Source: a virus
Virus record (IMG/VR): IMGVR_UViG_3300011113_000262
Span: 1 to 22,723 of that record
Length of the DNA: 22,723 nt
Strand: one strand, 5' to 3'
In this document: positions 1 through 14,780 of the stretch, in pieces
Position numbering within the stretch: position 1 is the first letter of the stretch
How the letters are laid out: every line of letters begins with the position of its first letter
The notes under the pieces: generated by a model
What the model was told of the DNA's origin: nothing
The model's input: only the letters and a program-made list of their open reading frames with translations
Database searches by the model: none
Made by a program: the position numbers and the translations under genes

Positions 1-1379
1 TCAAGGATCAGCTTGAACTGGAAGCTCTGTCTCGTGGGAGCGGGTCTCAACCGTACGGCTACGCCGGAGGCGGTCTGGTCGCATTTGACCTCGGTGGCAA
101 GACAGAGGTAAAACCTTTGACCGCTGCTGACATTGAAGGTGCTGACCTTGAATATGCTATGGCGCAAGCTGCTAGCAGTGGAACAGCAACCCCTATTACA
201 GATGAACAAATCCGCGATGCGGTTAGGAGAAATGGGGTTTTTTCGTATGTAGAATCTTTGATTGGTGATCGCCCTGGCTCACGTAATGTGAGCGGCCAAA
301 GAGAATGGGACCGCCGCGCTGAAGAAATTAAACAGCGTTACGGGCAACTTGTGCGTGAGCAACAAGCTAATACAAACCCCACTGTACGTCCCGCTGCTCC
401 TGCCGCTGCTCCTGCCGCTGCTACTGCCGCTGCCACCCCTGCCGCTGCTACTGCTGCTCCTGCCGCTACCGCTGCTCCTGCCGCTACCGCTGCCCCTGCC
501 GCCGCTCCCGGTGCTGCTCGCCCTGGTGCTGCTCGCCCTGGTGCCGGTACTGGTGCTACCCGTACTCCTCCCCCGGATCCTATTGCTGCTGACATTGCGG
601 CGTATCTTGCGCAAGGCCAAGAAGCTATTGGGAAGATGCAGGGGCGCGGCAAGGTGACCCCTGCGGAGATTGCGCTTCGTGAAGCCCTGCTGAAGGCGCA
701 AGAAGCTGAACGCGAACCACGTGTGGAGTACAAAGAACCCGAAGGAATGACACCTCGGGAACTTCTCCAGCTTGCATCATTCGATACCACTAAAGGTCGA
801 TGGATGGGCAGTCTTGCTGAGAAGGCTGCTGGTGTCATGACGGCTCGGGAAGCCAAGGCGGAAGAGTTCAGGAAGCTTAACCGTGAGATCGATATTGCCA
901 ACCGCAGGCTCAACACCGCTCTGGCTCAACAACGTTTGGCGTACGCTACCAGTGACAGACAGGCCCAAGAGGCCGCAGATCTTGCTGTTGCTAATGCCAA
1001 GCTGGCGCTGCGTGAAAAGGTCATTGACTTTAGTCTGAAGGCGGAAGACACTGAATCCAGGCGGATAGCTGCAAACGCGGCTGACAAGGCTGCTGGACAA
1101 CGCGGGGAAGCTCGACAAGAACTAACTGCTCGTGACCGCGCCAATCTACGAGATAAGGCCATTGATAATATTGCGAAAGACCAGCAAGTTCCAGTAGCGG
1201 TTGCTAGGGCGAGGGCTGAAGCGCAAAGACGTAATGTTGCATTTGATGAAAAAGCGTTCCGCGAACAACTTGTTGAACGCGAATATCAATCCCTGTTGGC
1301 AGCGGCGGAAGGTCGTACAGTAGCCCCCGTCACTACAAATGAGCGTGTGGTCGATTTCTCCAGCATCGGTACTAAGTAA
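1..1379 (+). CDS. Virion-associated protein, C-terminal part (5' end outside window)
   Basis: The reading frame is open from the left edge (first full codon at base 3) to TAA at 1377-1379, so the gene starts before the window. A TTG at 117 is only an internal codon. Near the edge the frame reads GYAGGGLVAFDLGG, a Gly-rich motif I associate with phage structural or internal virion proteins. Then comes an Ala/Pro/Thr-rich low-complexity segment (about 382-570), followed by a long charged, Ala-rich helical region that probably forms coiled coils, with many Ala, Arg, Glu and Gln residues. No catalytic motif was found. It lies one base upstream of the giant internal-protein gene and was presumably co-transcribed and packaged with it. 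The virion role is inferred from motif style and neighbour; the exact family is unknown. Confidence 0.7.
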   Translation, partial: KDQLELEALSRGSGSQPYGYAGGGLVAFDLGGKTEVKPLTAADIEGADLEYAMAQAASSGTATPITDEQIRDAVRRNGVFSYVESLIGDRPGSRNVSGQREWDRRAEEIKQRYGQLVREQQANTNPTVRPAAPAAAPAAATAAATPAAATAAPAATAAPAATAAPAAAPGAARPGAARPGAGTGATRTPPPDPIAADIAAYLAQGQEAIGKMQGRGKVTPAEIALREALLKAQEAEREPRVEYKEPEGMTPRELLQLASFDTTKGRWMGSLAEKAAGVMTAREAKAEEFRKLNREIDIANRRLNTALAQQRLAYATSDRQAQEAADLAVANAKLALREKVIDFSLKAEDTESRRIAANAADKAAGQRGEARQELTARDRANLRDKAIDNIAKDQQVPVAVARARAEAQRRNVAFDEKAFREQLVEREYQSLLAAAEGRTVAPVTTNERVVDFSSIGTK

Positions 1380-1380
1380 T

Positions 1381-8085
<6,705 letters not shown>

Positions 8086-8090
8086 CCCTC

Positions 8091-8129
8091 AAAGAAAAAC
8101 GCCCCCGGGGAGCAAGCTCACCCGGGGGC
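8091..8129 (-). terminator. Rho-independent-type terminator at the convergent junction
   Basis: A perfect 9-bp stem, gcccccggg (8101-8109) with cccgggggc (8121-8129), is extended inward by GAGC/GCTC (8110-8113 with 8116-8119, one bulged base). On the minus strand the hairpin is followed by GTTTTTCTTT (8091-8100), which suits termination of the leftward replication operon after the 79-residue gene. On the plus strand no T-run follows, so it is only a possible weak stop for the structural genes ending at 8085. Confidence 0.75.
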
Positions 8130-8174
8130 CAACTAGGAGGGAGATACCGGCCCAGCATGCGACCAGTGGGCGCA

Positions 8175-8414
8175 CTATACCTCACGCCAGATGCGGATGC
8201 CAAGCATCCCCTGCTCGATGCGTTCAGCCCACGCGGTCTTCCACCCCAGCCCGCTGTAGCGCGTAGCCATCACGGACCCCATGGACCGTGCATCCAGGCA
8301 GGGCACGAAGAAGCTCTGCCCCGGCTCCATCCACTGCGGCAGGCGGTACTTGACGCCCCTGATAACGGCGATCTCAGGCAGTTGGTGCGGGAACCGCTGA
8401 TTCGTCGAGGTCAT
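8175..8414 (-). CDS. Short conserved phage protein of unknown function (79 aa)
   Basis: It starts at ATG 8414 and ends with TAG, overlapping the last 41 bases of the primase-helicase gene in another frame. The protein has an aromatic, basic composition, a central GQSFFVPC segment, then SMGSVMATRYSGLGWKTAW and a C-terminal GIRIWR ending. This arrangement (FFVP, a small-residue helix with an Arg, then a GVR/GIR-W-R ending) resembles a widespread family of short phage proteins, possibly DUF7303-like, whose role is not known to me. It is the last gene before the terminator. The overlap and weak ribosome binding site lower certainty, but its composition argues for a real gene. Confidence 0.65.
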   Translation of the reverse strand: MTSTNQRFPHQLPEIAVIRGVKYRLPQWMEPGQSFFVPCLDARSMGSVMATRYSGLGWKTAWAERIEQGMLGIRIWREV

Positions 8415-11181
8415 CGAGGTTCAGCAAAGAGCGGGCTTTCGGGAACTCCAGCACATCAACCGCCCCCAGGTCGGTGCGCCAGCCTGCGCCCATGCGTTTC
8501 TTCGTGACGTTGACGACGCCGCCCGTCTCTTGCTTGAACATGGAGCCAATCTCCCGGGCGTTGATAAAGTTCGTCGCACACCACTTCGTGAACTCACGTT
8601 TATTGATAAACAGTGTGTCTGAATCAGGTTCGTATCTGATCATGAGTTCGCCTTGAGGCTCTACTCGTGGCACCTCAGGGATGCCATTGGTGCCAGAACG
8701 CTTGTTCACGATCAGGATGTTCCTGATGTTCTTGTTGACAAACGCCGACACCGTGCTAGACGCAGTGGTGCTGGTAGTCTTCAGTTCATCACGCAGTTCC
8801 CGGACCTTACCCACGAGCTTCTTTGCAATGCGGCCAATGTTGAACTTGGTCAGCCCCAGTTGGTTAGTGATCAGCCCTGCTGTGACCATACAGATAACGA
8901 TGTTGAGCTTGTACCGTTCAGTCTGGGTCCAGCGCTCCATACTGTAGACCTTGTCCCGGGTAGCTTCCCAGGTGCGCTTCACCTCATCCAAGTGCGGGAT
9001 TACGTAGCGCATGTAGATATCGCCAGCGTGCCCGTAATTGTCCAAGAGTTTGTTGAAGATCAACTGTGCGCCTAACACATCCTGAGGCAGGGGCGTCTTC
9101 AGATGGATATCCAGAACCCGTGCAAGTTCCCCCTGCGGGTCTGCCTTAATCGTCACCAGCCGGTCTTCAAAAGCGGCGTTGCTAGACATGATAGTGATCT
9201 GTTTCCAGCGGGTGTTGTTGACGCGTTCTGCGTTGGAGTTCGCCTGCATGCGATCCCGTGCTCGACCCTGCGTAGAGTTATAGAGCAGATCAGATAGCTC
9301 CATTGGCTCCACGTTAGTCATCTCATCGATGGCTACGACGATGCCGTTCATCATGCCCATCCGGTGTATCTTTGTCAGCTTAGTATCCTGTGCATCCTTC
9401 ATCATGCTTACAGGGTCACCAAAGATGGAGTTGGCAACACGCAGGATCGTTGTCTTGCCGGTGCCAGACTTCTTCGAGTAGTAGTTCAGCACGCCACCGT
9501 TTTCCGGTGACAGGTGCATGAGCACGCTCCCAAAGCCAGCCAGCACACCGGCAGCGTGCAGGTCCATATCTGGGGTGTTGTACAGATCGACAGCGCTCTT
9601 CCATTCTTCAATGTTGCCTTTGGGTACGAACCAGTTGATGTAGTTCTCCAAGGGCTTCGACGTTGGGCTGTGGATCACGCCATTGCGGGTGTACTCACGG
9701 TTGCCAATGACGAAGGTGTTCTCCGCTGTCCAGCCAAATTTAACTCGCATGTTGTTAGCCTTCTCGGCTTTCTGTAGTTCTTCGATCATCTTGCTGAACA
9801 GCAACTGCAGGCCGCTCAGTTGGCGATCTTCAAACGCAATTACACCCTCACGATTTATACAGTCGCGGAATTTGTCTTTCGACGCAACCTCACTCTGCTG
9901 TATCGTGAACTCACGTACATCGTTGTGCGGAAGATGGTGCCTGACCCATAGCGTGTCACCGCCCCCACCTCCATCTCGCATCCGTTTATAGATGTAGATG
10001 TCATAGGGGTTGACCAGAACGGTCTTGTCTCCCTGCGGGTTGTACTGCCGCATGTAGACGCCACCGGTGGCGCCGCGCACAAACGGCGCTGGGTAGGGCG
10101 GGATGGTCTCTTCCCGGTTCTCGACCTTGACCGCCACCGGCTCGGTCGTTGTCTTGATCTCGGAACCAAGCTGGATCGGGGAGGTGATCTTGCCCAGGTG
10201 TGGGCACTTCTCGCACCGGGGGCCTTCATCGAGTCCTCGGAACGTCTCACAGGTGTACGGACCCTTGGTCAGCGCAGCCTTGGCTTCAGTCTCATCAGGG
10301 CTGTAGCTGGGGTGGTCCTTGGAGATTTCATGGATGGCCCAGTCCCTGTCTTCACAGTGCTGAGCAATCGACAGAACAGCCCGCCACAGCGGTTCAGGTA
10401 GCGTTTCCTGATTCCGAATGGCGTAATCGATCTGCGAACAGCCAAAGCCACCCACAGACTTCATCCAGATCGTCTGGAATTTGTTGGTCTTGTTGGGGTC
10501 AACGAAGAGCTTCTTTGTCTCTTCTATTGATCCTTTAGACAGCGCACGCGCCCTGGCAAACATGTCCGCTTCGGACACAGAGACGCCAATGATGTTGCGC
10601 AGCGTATTGAAGTCATGGTGCTTGACCGGTGTCAGCAGTGTGACCGTCGCACCATTCTTGGTGTTGATCGTGCCAGGGATTCGCAGTACCCGGACGTAGT
10701 CCGCCGTGCAGGCGCCGTCAACTACGAACCCCTCGGTCTTGCACCGGTCCTTGAGCGCATTGGCTACAGCATGCCATTCATGCAGAGCGACGCTATCATT
10801 GAAGAACCAGTGAACGTGGATACCGTTACCGGAGTCAATCAGTGTCGGCTTGGGCAGGCCGACAGTTGTGCAGAATGTTCGCAGGGCGGTGAGCCCTTCT
10901 GCTTTGTCTTTGTACGGTTTCTCCTCTCCGCAGTCTATGTCTATGTACAGTTCGCGCTTCGCTACGGCGTTCTCTGCGTTCGCTTTTTCTTGTGCTCCAA
11001 ACCCTGCTGTGGCGTAGTAGAGATCAAGTCCTGTGCGGGATAGCTCTTCTGCTTGCTGCGCCATCTCCTCGAATGATGAAGAGAAGACGTTACGACGCCT
11101 ATCTGTAGGTTTGTGGATTAGCCGTAGTGCATAGCGCGTGCCTTGTGGAAGGATGCTTCTGAAGAAGTCTAAGAAAGCCAT
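8374..11181 (-). CDS. Primase-helicase (archaeo-eukaryotic-type primase plus ATPase domain)
   Basis: This gene encodes 935 residues from ATG 11181. An upstream in-frame GTG at 11211 is possible, but the family-like start is MAFLDFFRSILP. The N-terminal third looks like an archaeo-eukaryotic-type primase (RepB/PriCT-like): YIDIDCG at about 79-85 carries the metal-binding acidic pair, SGNGIHVHW at about 117-125 the catalytic His motif, and RVLRIPG at about 164-170 is a conserved core strand. A Cys cluster (C311, C323, C326, H328) lies in the linker. The C-terminal half has a P-loop SGTGKTT (about 572-578) and a Walker B VVAIDE (about 615-620), like a DUF927/SF3-type helicase. It would unwind and prime the phage replication fork, replacing separate DnaG and DnaB proteins. 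Family placement is by motif only. Confidence 0.85.
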   Translation of the reverse strand: MAFLDFFRSILPQGTRYALRLIHKPTDRRRNVFSSSFEEMAQQAEELSRTGLDLYYATAGFGAQEKANAENAVAKRELYIDIDCGEEKPYKDKAEGLTALRTFCTTVGLPKPTLIDSGNGIHVHWFFNDSVALHEWHAVANALKDRCKTEGFVVDGACTADYVRVLRIPGTINTKNGATVTLLTPVKHHDFNTLRNIIGVSVSEADMFARARALSKGSIEETKKLFVDPNKTNKFQTIWMKSVGGFGCSQIDYAIRNQETLPEPLWRAVLSIAQHCEDRDWAIHEISKDHPSYSPDETEAKAALTKGPYTCETFRGLDEGPRCEKCPHLGKITSPIQLGSEIKTTTEPVAVKVENREETIPPYPAPFVRGATGGVYMRQYNPQGDKTVLVNPYDIYIYKRMRDGGGGGDTLWVRHHLPHNDVREFTIQQSEVASKDKFRDCINREGVIAFEDRQLSGLQLLFSKMIEELQKAEKANNMRVKFGWTAENTFVIGNREYTRNGVIHSPTSKPLENYINWFVPKGNIEEWKSAVDLYNTPDMDLHAAGVLAGFGSVLMHLSPENGGVLNYYSKKSGTGKTTILRVANSIFGDPVSMMKDAQDTKLTKIHRMGMMNGIVVAIDEMTNVEPMELSDLLYNSTQGRARDRMQANSNAERVNNTRWKQITIMSSNAAFEDRLVTIKADPQGELARVLDIHLKTPLPQDVLGAQLIFNKLLDNYGHAGDIYMRYVIPHLDEVKRTWEATRDKVYSMERWTQTERYKLNIVICMVTAGLITNQLGLTKFNIGRIAKKLVGKVRELRDELKTTSTTASSTVSAFVNKNIRNILIVNKRSGTNGIPEVPRVEPQGELMIRYEPDSDTLFINKREFTKWCATNFINAREIGSMFKQETGGVVNVTKKRMGAGWRTDLGAVDVLEFPKARSLLNLDDLDESAVPAPTA

Positions 11182-11238
11182 GGGGGCACGGGAGTAGCCC
11201 AGGTGCGACACGCACCAGGGAAGCTGGCTGGATGGGGT

Positions 11239-11472
11239 TCACGCCGGGGGGAGGGTCGAACGATAGTACGCCAGCACCCGCTCACGCAAGTGTTTGGAGA
11301 CGTCTCGTTTTCCCGAGAACCAGCGGTAGACCGCCGCCTTCGTGACGTTCAAGGCTTCTGCGACATCAGCTACCGGAACCTGCCGATAGATGCACAGACG
11401 CCCCAGTTGCACGCCAAGCAGGCTCTGGTCCGCGTCGGAGTTGAGCCGAACGATCTTTGCGGTGTAGGACAT
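11239..11472 (-). CDS. Small helix-turn-helix DNA-binding protein
   Basis: It encodes 77 residues from ATG 11472; a TTG at 11535 would add 21 poorly conserved-looking residues and was not chosen. Residues about 33-55 (VADVAEALNVTKAAVYRWFSGKR when read across the stretch) match the helix-turn-helix pattern of XRE/Cro-type or homeodomain-like regulators: a first helix with ADVAEAL, a turn at NVT, and a recognition helix AAVYRWFSG. It lies between the SSB-like gene and the primase-helicase, with a 108-base hairpin-rich leader upstream. It may regulate the replication operon or be a replication initiator; both are inference. No strong Shine-Dalgarno is seen before the chosen ATG, so the start is uncertain. 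Confidence 0.75.
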   Translation of the reverse strand: MSYTAKIVRLNSDADQSLLGVQLGRLCIYRQVPVADVAEALNVTKAAVYRWFSGKRDVSKHLRERVLAYYRSTLPPA

Positions 11473-11580
11473 GGTGTAGGGTGGGGCGGTCCCGGCGCAA
11501 CCCGGGACTATTGCAGGAGGGCAGGAGACCTCCAAGAGGAATCCCCATGCTCACGGCGCTTGCCGCCGCCCCAATTCTGA
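11473..11580 (-). promoter_or_regulatory. 108-base gene-free leader with several short hairpins
   Basis: This spacer lies between the SSB-like gene and the helix-turn-helix gene. It holds three local inverted repeats: tcccgg/ccggga (11490-11495 with 11502-11507), ggagg/cctcc (11516-11520 with 11529-11533) and cggcg/cgccg (11554-11558 with 11564-11568). No T-run follows any of them, so they do not look like terminators. They could be an operator region or mRNA leader structure for the downstream regulator, but no promoter boxes were convincingly recognised. Confidence 0.35.
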
Positions 11581-12582
11581 TCAGTCGTCGGCGTCGTCAC
11601 CCCACTGCGACAGGATGCTGCTCACATCCGGCACTGCAGGGGCGGGAGCCTTGGCTTCACGCACAGCGGGCTCTTCAACCGGTGCCGGGGCGGGTGCCGC
11701 CACGGGGGCCGGAGCGGGCTTGGTGGCCTTGAAAGCGCTCGGTGCAGGGGTGGGCTTGGGCGTGGGCTTCGGAGCCGCCACAGGAGCCGCAGGCGTGGCA
11801 GAGAACACAGGCATCGGAGCCGGTGCCGGAGCGGGCGCAGGGGCGGGCGTGCCGTCCTCAGGTGCACCGTCCATCTCACCCACGGTCATCGTCACAGCGT
11901 CGATGGCAGCGGGCTCGTCCTTGCGGCTGACCACTGCGTGGTACTCGGTTTCCTCCAACGGGCGCACCGCGCTGAACGTTACCTTGACACCCTCAGCCTC
12001 AGTGTCGAAGCGAAGCTCGGTGACCACCGAGTTGACCTCGATGCCGTGCCCGCCCAGGAAACGCGCGTACTGCTGCAGGCCCATCTTGCGCCCTTCGCCC
12101 TGACCGAAGATCGACTGCGGGGGGATGGTCATCGCGTAGATGTCACCGTCCATGTCGTTCTCCAGCAGCACGGCCAGACGACGTTGGAAGCGGCAAGCAC
12201 GAGTGTCCGGACGATCACCAGAGCCCTTGATGTTCTGCGGGCACTTGTCACAAGCGCTGGCCTGCGGCGTTTTCACAGAAGCATGCGGGGCCTTGCCATC
12301 CTCGGACCAGCAGATCGGGCGAGCCTTCGTACCCTTGACGTACTTCTCGGCGTAGAAGGTGCGGGAGTTGGCGGGCGCAGCGCGAACCACGACGATGTTC
12401 ATCGACCGGTTCTCGTTCTTGGCAACCTCTTGGCCACCGACGATGAGACGGAACACGCCACCCTCCAAGCTGATGCGCTTGGTGCTGGTGCCCATAAGCG
12501 ACCGGGTCAGGTCGCTGAGTTCGCCGCGCTTCAGATGCGCGGGCAGTTGGCTTCCATTCTGGAACAGAGTCAGTTCAGACAT
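11581..12582 (-). CDS. Probable single-stranded-DNA-binding protein with Cys cluster and acidic tail
   Basis: It encodes 333 residues from ATG 12582, which directly follows the TGA of the upstream gene. An AGGAGA Shine-Dalgarno sits six bases upstream inside that gene, so translation is coupled. The N-terminal globular part (about 1-235) carries four cysteines, C91, C111, C114 and C130, spaced like a structural zinc site. Residues about 240-310 form a Pro-Ala-rich flexible linker. The end reads SSILSQWGDDADD, a short hydrophobic-acidic tail like the protein-interaction tip of SSB proteins. Globular core, disordered linker, acidic tip and location among replication genes together suggest the phage ssDNA-binding protein. 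I do not recognise a named family, and the OB fold is not proven. Confidence 0.6.
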   Translation of the reverse strand: MSELTLFQNGSQLPAHLKRGELSDLTRSLMGTSTKRISLEGGVFRLIVGGQEVAKNENRSMNIVVVRAAPANSRTFYAEKYVKGTKARPICWSEDGKAPHASVKTPQASACDKCPQNIKGSGDRPDTRACRFQRRLAVLLENDMDGDIYAMTIPPQSIFGQGEGRKMGLQQYARFLGGHGIEVNSVVTELRFDTEAEGVKVTFSAVRPLEETEYHAVVSRKDEPAAIDAVTMTVGEMDGAPEDGTPAPAPAPAPAPMPVFSATPAAPVAAPKPTPKPTPAPSAFKATKPAPAPVAAPAPAPVEEPAVREAKAPAPAVPDVSSILSQWGDDADD

Positions 12583-12993
12583 TCAGGCTCTCCTAACAGT
12601 AACCGTGTACTTGGTTTCGACATTCATGCCCTTGGGCATCTTGTCTGGATTTGCTTTGAGGAACTCCCCCATAGCTTTCTGCGCAACGCGCCTCTCAAGT
12701 AGATCGAGTGCTTGGTTCTCCTTGACGAAGTTGTGCATAGACTCCCAATCGGAAGTCCAGTAAGAAGTTCTGACACCACGGATGATGGTGCCTGCGCCGG
12801 TCTTGATACTGTCTGCGCCGGCACGCTTGCAGACATCCAACAGTGTGTGTTCGATCAGGTCCATCTGATCTTTGATCTCTTTGTCCTTGGCCTCGTATTC
12901 GGTGGACAACGCAGCGCGGGCATCGCGCATCTTGATGTACGCCTTGACGAGCTTTTCAGTGGGCACTTGAGGTGCCTCGGTGCTGGGCTCCAT
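12583..12993 (-). CDS. Conserved phage protein in replication operon, helical (136 aa)
   Basis: It starts at ATG 12993; the reading frame extends further upstream, but this ATG has an AGGAGA Shine-Dalgarno four bases before it. The protein is a helical stretch (KLVKAYIKMRDARAAL, then a Glu/Lys/Asp-rich helix) followed by a compact domain with SYWTSDWESMHNFV and a C-terminal beta-like TKYTVTVRRA. I recognise this as a recurring phage hypothetical found beside SSB-like and helicase genes, but its biochemical role is unknown to me. Its stop abuts the start of the SSB-like gene (TGAATG), so the two are translated together; a role in recombination or replication is inferred from that pairing. Confidence 0.8.
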   Translation of the reverse strand: MEPSTEAPQVPTEKLVKAYIKMRDARAALSTEYEAKDKEIKDQMDLIEHTLLDVCKRAGADSIKTGAGTIIRGVRTSYWTSDWESMHNFVKENQALDLLERRVAQKAMGEFLKANPDKMPKGMNVETKYTVTVRRA

Positions 12994-12997
12994 GGGA

Positions 12998-13003
12998 TCT
13001 CCT
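12998..13003 (-). promoter_or_regulatory. Ribosome binding site deciding the start of the 136-aa gene
   Basis: The minus strand reads AGGAGA four bases before ATG 12993. The upstream in-frame extension (to 13104) has no such site and would run into the nested inverted-repeat region, so this site fixes the start. Confidence 0.7.
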
Positions 13004-13016
13004 AGAGTTAAAGGGT

Positions 13017-13187
13017 GTGGACTTGATGGTGGTGGCTGGCGCTGATCTCCAGCTTCCCTGCGACGACAGGTAGAGGCTCCATCGTTTTCAATCTTGCGTA
13101 CCACTAGGACTCAGCCGCAAGCAACGTCGCATCATTCTGCGAACTTCCCCGCGCATCAGCCTGCGCTCTCACCACCATCAAGTCCAC
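13017..13187 (-). repeat. Nested inverted-repeat element, possible structured RNA or cruciform
   Basis: Within the 215-base gap between the helicase stop and the 136-aa gene start, a perfect 18-bp inverted repeat (gtggacttgatggtggtg at 13017-13034 with its complement at 13170-13187) encloses three further nested complementary pairs: gctgat/atcagc (13041-13046 with 13155-13160), tgcgacg/cgtcgca (13059-13065 with 13125-13131) and cttgcg/cgcaag (13093-13098 with 13116-13121). The apical loop is 17 bases. All pairs are in register, so one strand could fold into a long interrupted hairpin. A competing local hairpin gcgca/tgcgc lies at 13151-13166. On the minus strand it would be the leader of the 136-aa/SSB-like pair. 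No poly-T follows it directly, so it is not a simple terminator. Strand and function are unknown. Confidence 0.65.
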
Positions 13188-13208
13188 GATTGCATTCTGT
13201 CCGAGAGT

Positions 13209-14780
13209 TTACGTGGCAACTTTGGGCGTGTCAAGCACCTCCTGTCGATAGAGGTCGAGCAGGGTGCTCATGTCCTCGGTCTTGGCGTCCAACGCATCGT
13301 AGAGCTTGCGCTCCACTTCTGTACCGCAGAGCCTGACCACAAGGCAGGGGTTCTTCTGCCCCGAGCGGTGCACCCGGGCATTGGCCTGATGGTAGGTCTC
13401 GTTCGATGTCACGGGCCCCCACCAGACCACGGTGTTGGCTGCGTGCAGGGTCACCCCGTGCGAAGCCGCCGCAGGCTGGATGAGCAGCACCCTCGGGTCA
13501 GGCTGAGTCTGGAAGTCCGCGAAGATCTTGTTGCGCTGCCCCACCGGCACGCTGCCGTCGATCACATCCACAGTGAGTTCATCCTTCTTGAGCCTTTCAT
13601 GGAGCACTGTGATCGTGTGCCGGAAAGGGACGAACACCAGCACCTTGTGGGTGCTCTCTTCGATGGCTTCCAACAGCACGTTGTACCGGGTAGTGATGTC
13701 GAACTCAACAGAGTTGCCGTCGTCAGAGTACACCGCACCGCAGGAGACTTGAAGCAGCTTGTTGAGGTTGGTAGCTGCATTGACCGATGTGACAGTCTCA
13801 CCACCCGCCGCCATGATGAACTGCTCCTTCAACATCTTGTAGTACTTGGACTGCTGAGGAGTCAGCGGTACGTTACGCGTTGTGTACAGGAGTTCAGGCA
13901 GATCCAGGCAGTCGTCTTTGGTGAACCTGATAGCAGGCTGCAAGACTTGGTTCACCACCTCCTGGGCGTTCGACTTTGCCTTCCACTTGAACTGCGTGAT
14001 CTTGTTCATCACACGATCACGGAACGAGTAGAAGTAGCTGGGCACTGACTTCGGGTCCATCATCTTGGCAAGACCGTAGGCATCGGTCGGTGCTTGCGAT
14101 GCAGGAGTACCTGTTGCCATCCACAACCATGTGTCAGGGGTGATCAGTTGATTGATCGCCTTCCACCGCTTGGTCGTCGCAGTCTTCACAGCGTTTGCTT
14201 CGTCAATGATGATGAGGTCAAAGCCACCCGCCTTGAGTTCTTCAAGGACAGTCTCAACACCATCAAAGTTGATCACCACAAACTCAGCGTCTGACGCGAT
14301 GATCTTGGCACGCTTCTTGCGGTCACCATAGGCAACGTCCACCCTGCGGTGCATCAGCGTCTTGAACAAGTCGGCCTGCCACGCTGGCACCATGATGGAC
14401 AGTGGGCAGATGACCAGCACCCTGCGGATGAACTTGCGTGTCAGCAGGTAGTCCGCTGCCCAGGCAAACGAAGCGGTCTTGCCCGTGCCCGGGTCGTTGA
14501 AGCAGAACGCACGCTTGTGCAGCGTCATGAACGCTGCCGTCGTCTTCTGGTGGTTGAACGGCTTGAAGATCCCAGGCCACTTGTAGCGGCCCAGGATAGG
14601 TGACGGTACGTTCTTGACCCCCAGGTTGCGCAGTACGCGGGCTTCATCCAGGCCCCACCAGACTAGGACATCAGCACCTTGTGGGTGCTGTGCTACCACC
14701 TGTGCTTTCGGCACAGTGTTTAGAACCCGCTCCGGGTTGCGTAGCCGGAGCAAGAGCGCTTTGTTGTTGATTATCTGCAT
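13209..14780 (-). CDS. SNF2-type superfamily 2 DNA helicase
   Basis: It encodes 523 residues from ATG 14780, preceded by a weak GGGAAG site; the longer upstream start is unlikely. Helicase motifs in order: Q/N-rich FNHQ before motif I; Walker A DPGTGKT (about 96-102); motif II IIIDEAN (about 190-196); motif III ATGTP (about 222-226); and the SNF2 signature motif VI HQANARVHRSGQ (about 464-475). The two RecA-like domains lack long insertions, so this is a compact phage form. Expected role is ATP-driven translocation on double-stranded DNA, supporting replication or recombination or stripping host proteins. The first 36 codons or so overlap the end of the upstream 161-aa gene in another frame. 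Assignment to SNF2-type is firm from the motifs. Confidence 0.93.
   Translation of the reverse strand: MQIINNKALLLRLRNPERVLNTVPKAQVVAQHPQGADVLVWWGLDEARVLRNLGVKNVPSPILGRYKWPGIFKPFNHQKTTAAFMTLHKRAFCFNDPGTGKTASFAWAADYLLTRKFIRRVLVICPLSIMVPAWQADLFKTLMHRRVDVAYGDRKKRAKIIASDAEFVVINFDGVETVLEELKAGGFDLIIIDEANAVKTATTKRWKAINQLITPDTWLWMATGTPASQAPTDAYGLAKMMDPKSVPSYFYSFRDRVMNKITQFKWKAKSNAQEVVNQVLQPAIRFTKDDCLDLPELLYTTRNVPLTPQQSKYYKMLKEQFIMAAGGETVTSVNAATNLNKLLQVSCGAVYSDDGNSVEFDITTRYNVLLEAIEESTHKVLVFVPFRHTITVLHERLKKDELTVDVIDGSVPVGQRNKIFADFQTQPDPRVLLIQPAAASHGVTLHAANTVVWWGPVTSNETYHQANARVHRSGQKNPCLVVRLCGTEVERKLYDALDAKTEDMSTLLDLYRQEVLDTPKVAT

Noticed and set aside
117-119. TTG as start of the first gene
   Set aside because: The same frame is open and coding-like back to the window edge, including the GGGLVAFD motif.
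349-657. Leucine/proline-rich plus-strand frame resembling a membrane protein
   Set aside because: It is a frame-shifted reading of the Ala/Pro repeat; the hydrophobicity is an artefact.
338-916. Long antisense frames opposite the Ala/Pro-rich segment
   Set aside because: They arise from the repetitive GC-rich sequence of the real plus-strand gene; Ser/Ala/Gly-only composition, no ribosome binding site.
1339-1341. GTG start for the giant gene
   Set aside because: It lies within the upstream gene; the conserved PYAIRLPDG motif starts at ATG 1381.
11473-11535. N-terminal extension of the helix-turn-helix protein from TTG 11535
   Set aside because: The extra residues (Pro, Cys, Gly rich) look non-coding and overlap the hairpin leader.
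13017-13187. Miniature transposon with 18-bp terminal repeats
   Set aside because: No flanking target-site duplication is visible, and the inner nested pairing favours a structured element; not fully excluded.
13017-13208. tRNA gene in the gap
   Set aside because: No cloverleaf with T-loop GTTCRA-type sequence, acceptor stem or CCA could be fitted on either strand.
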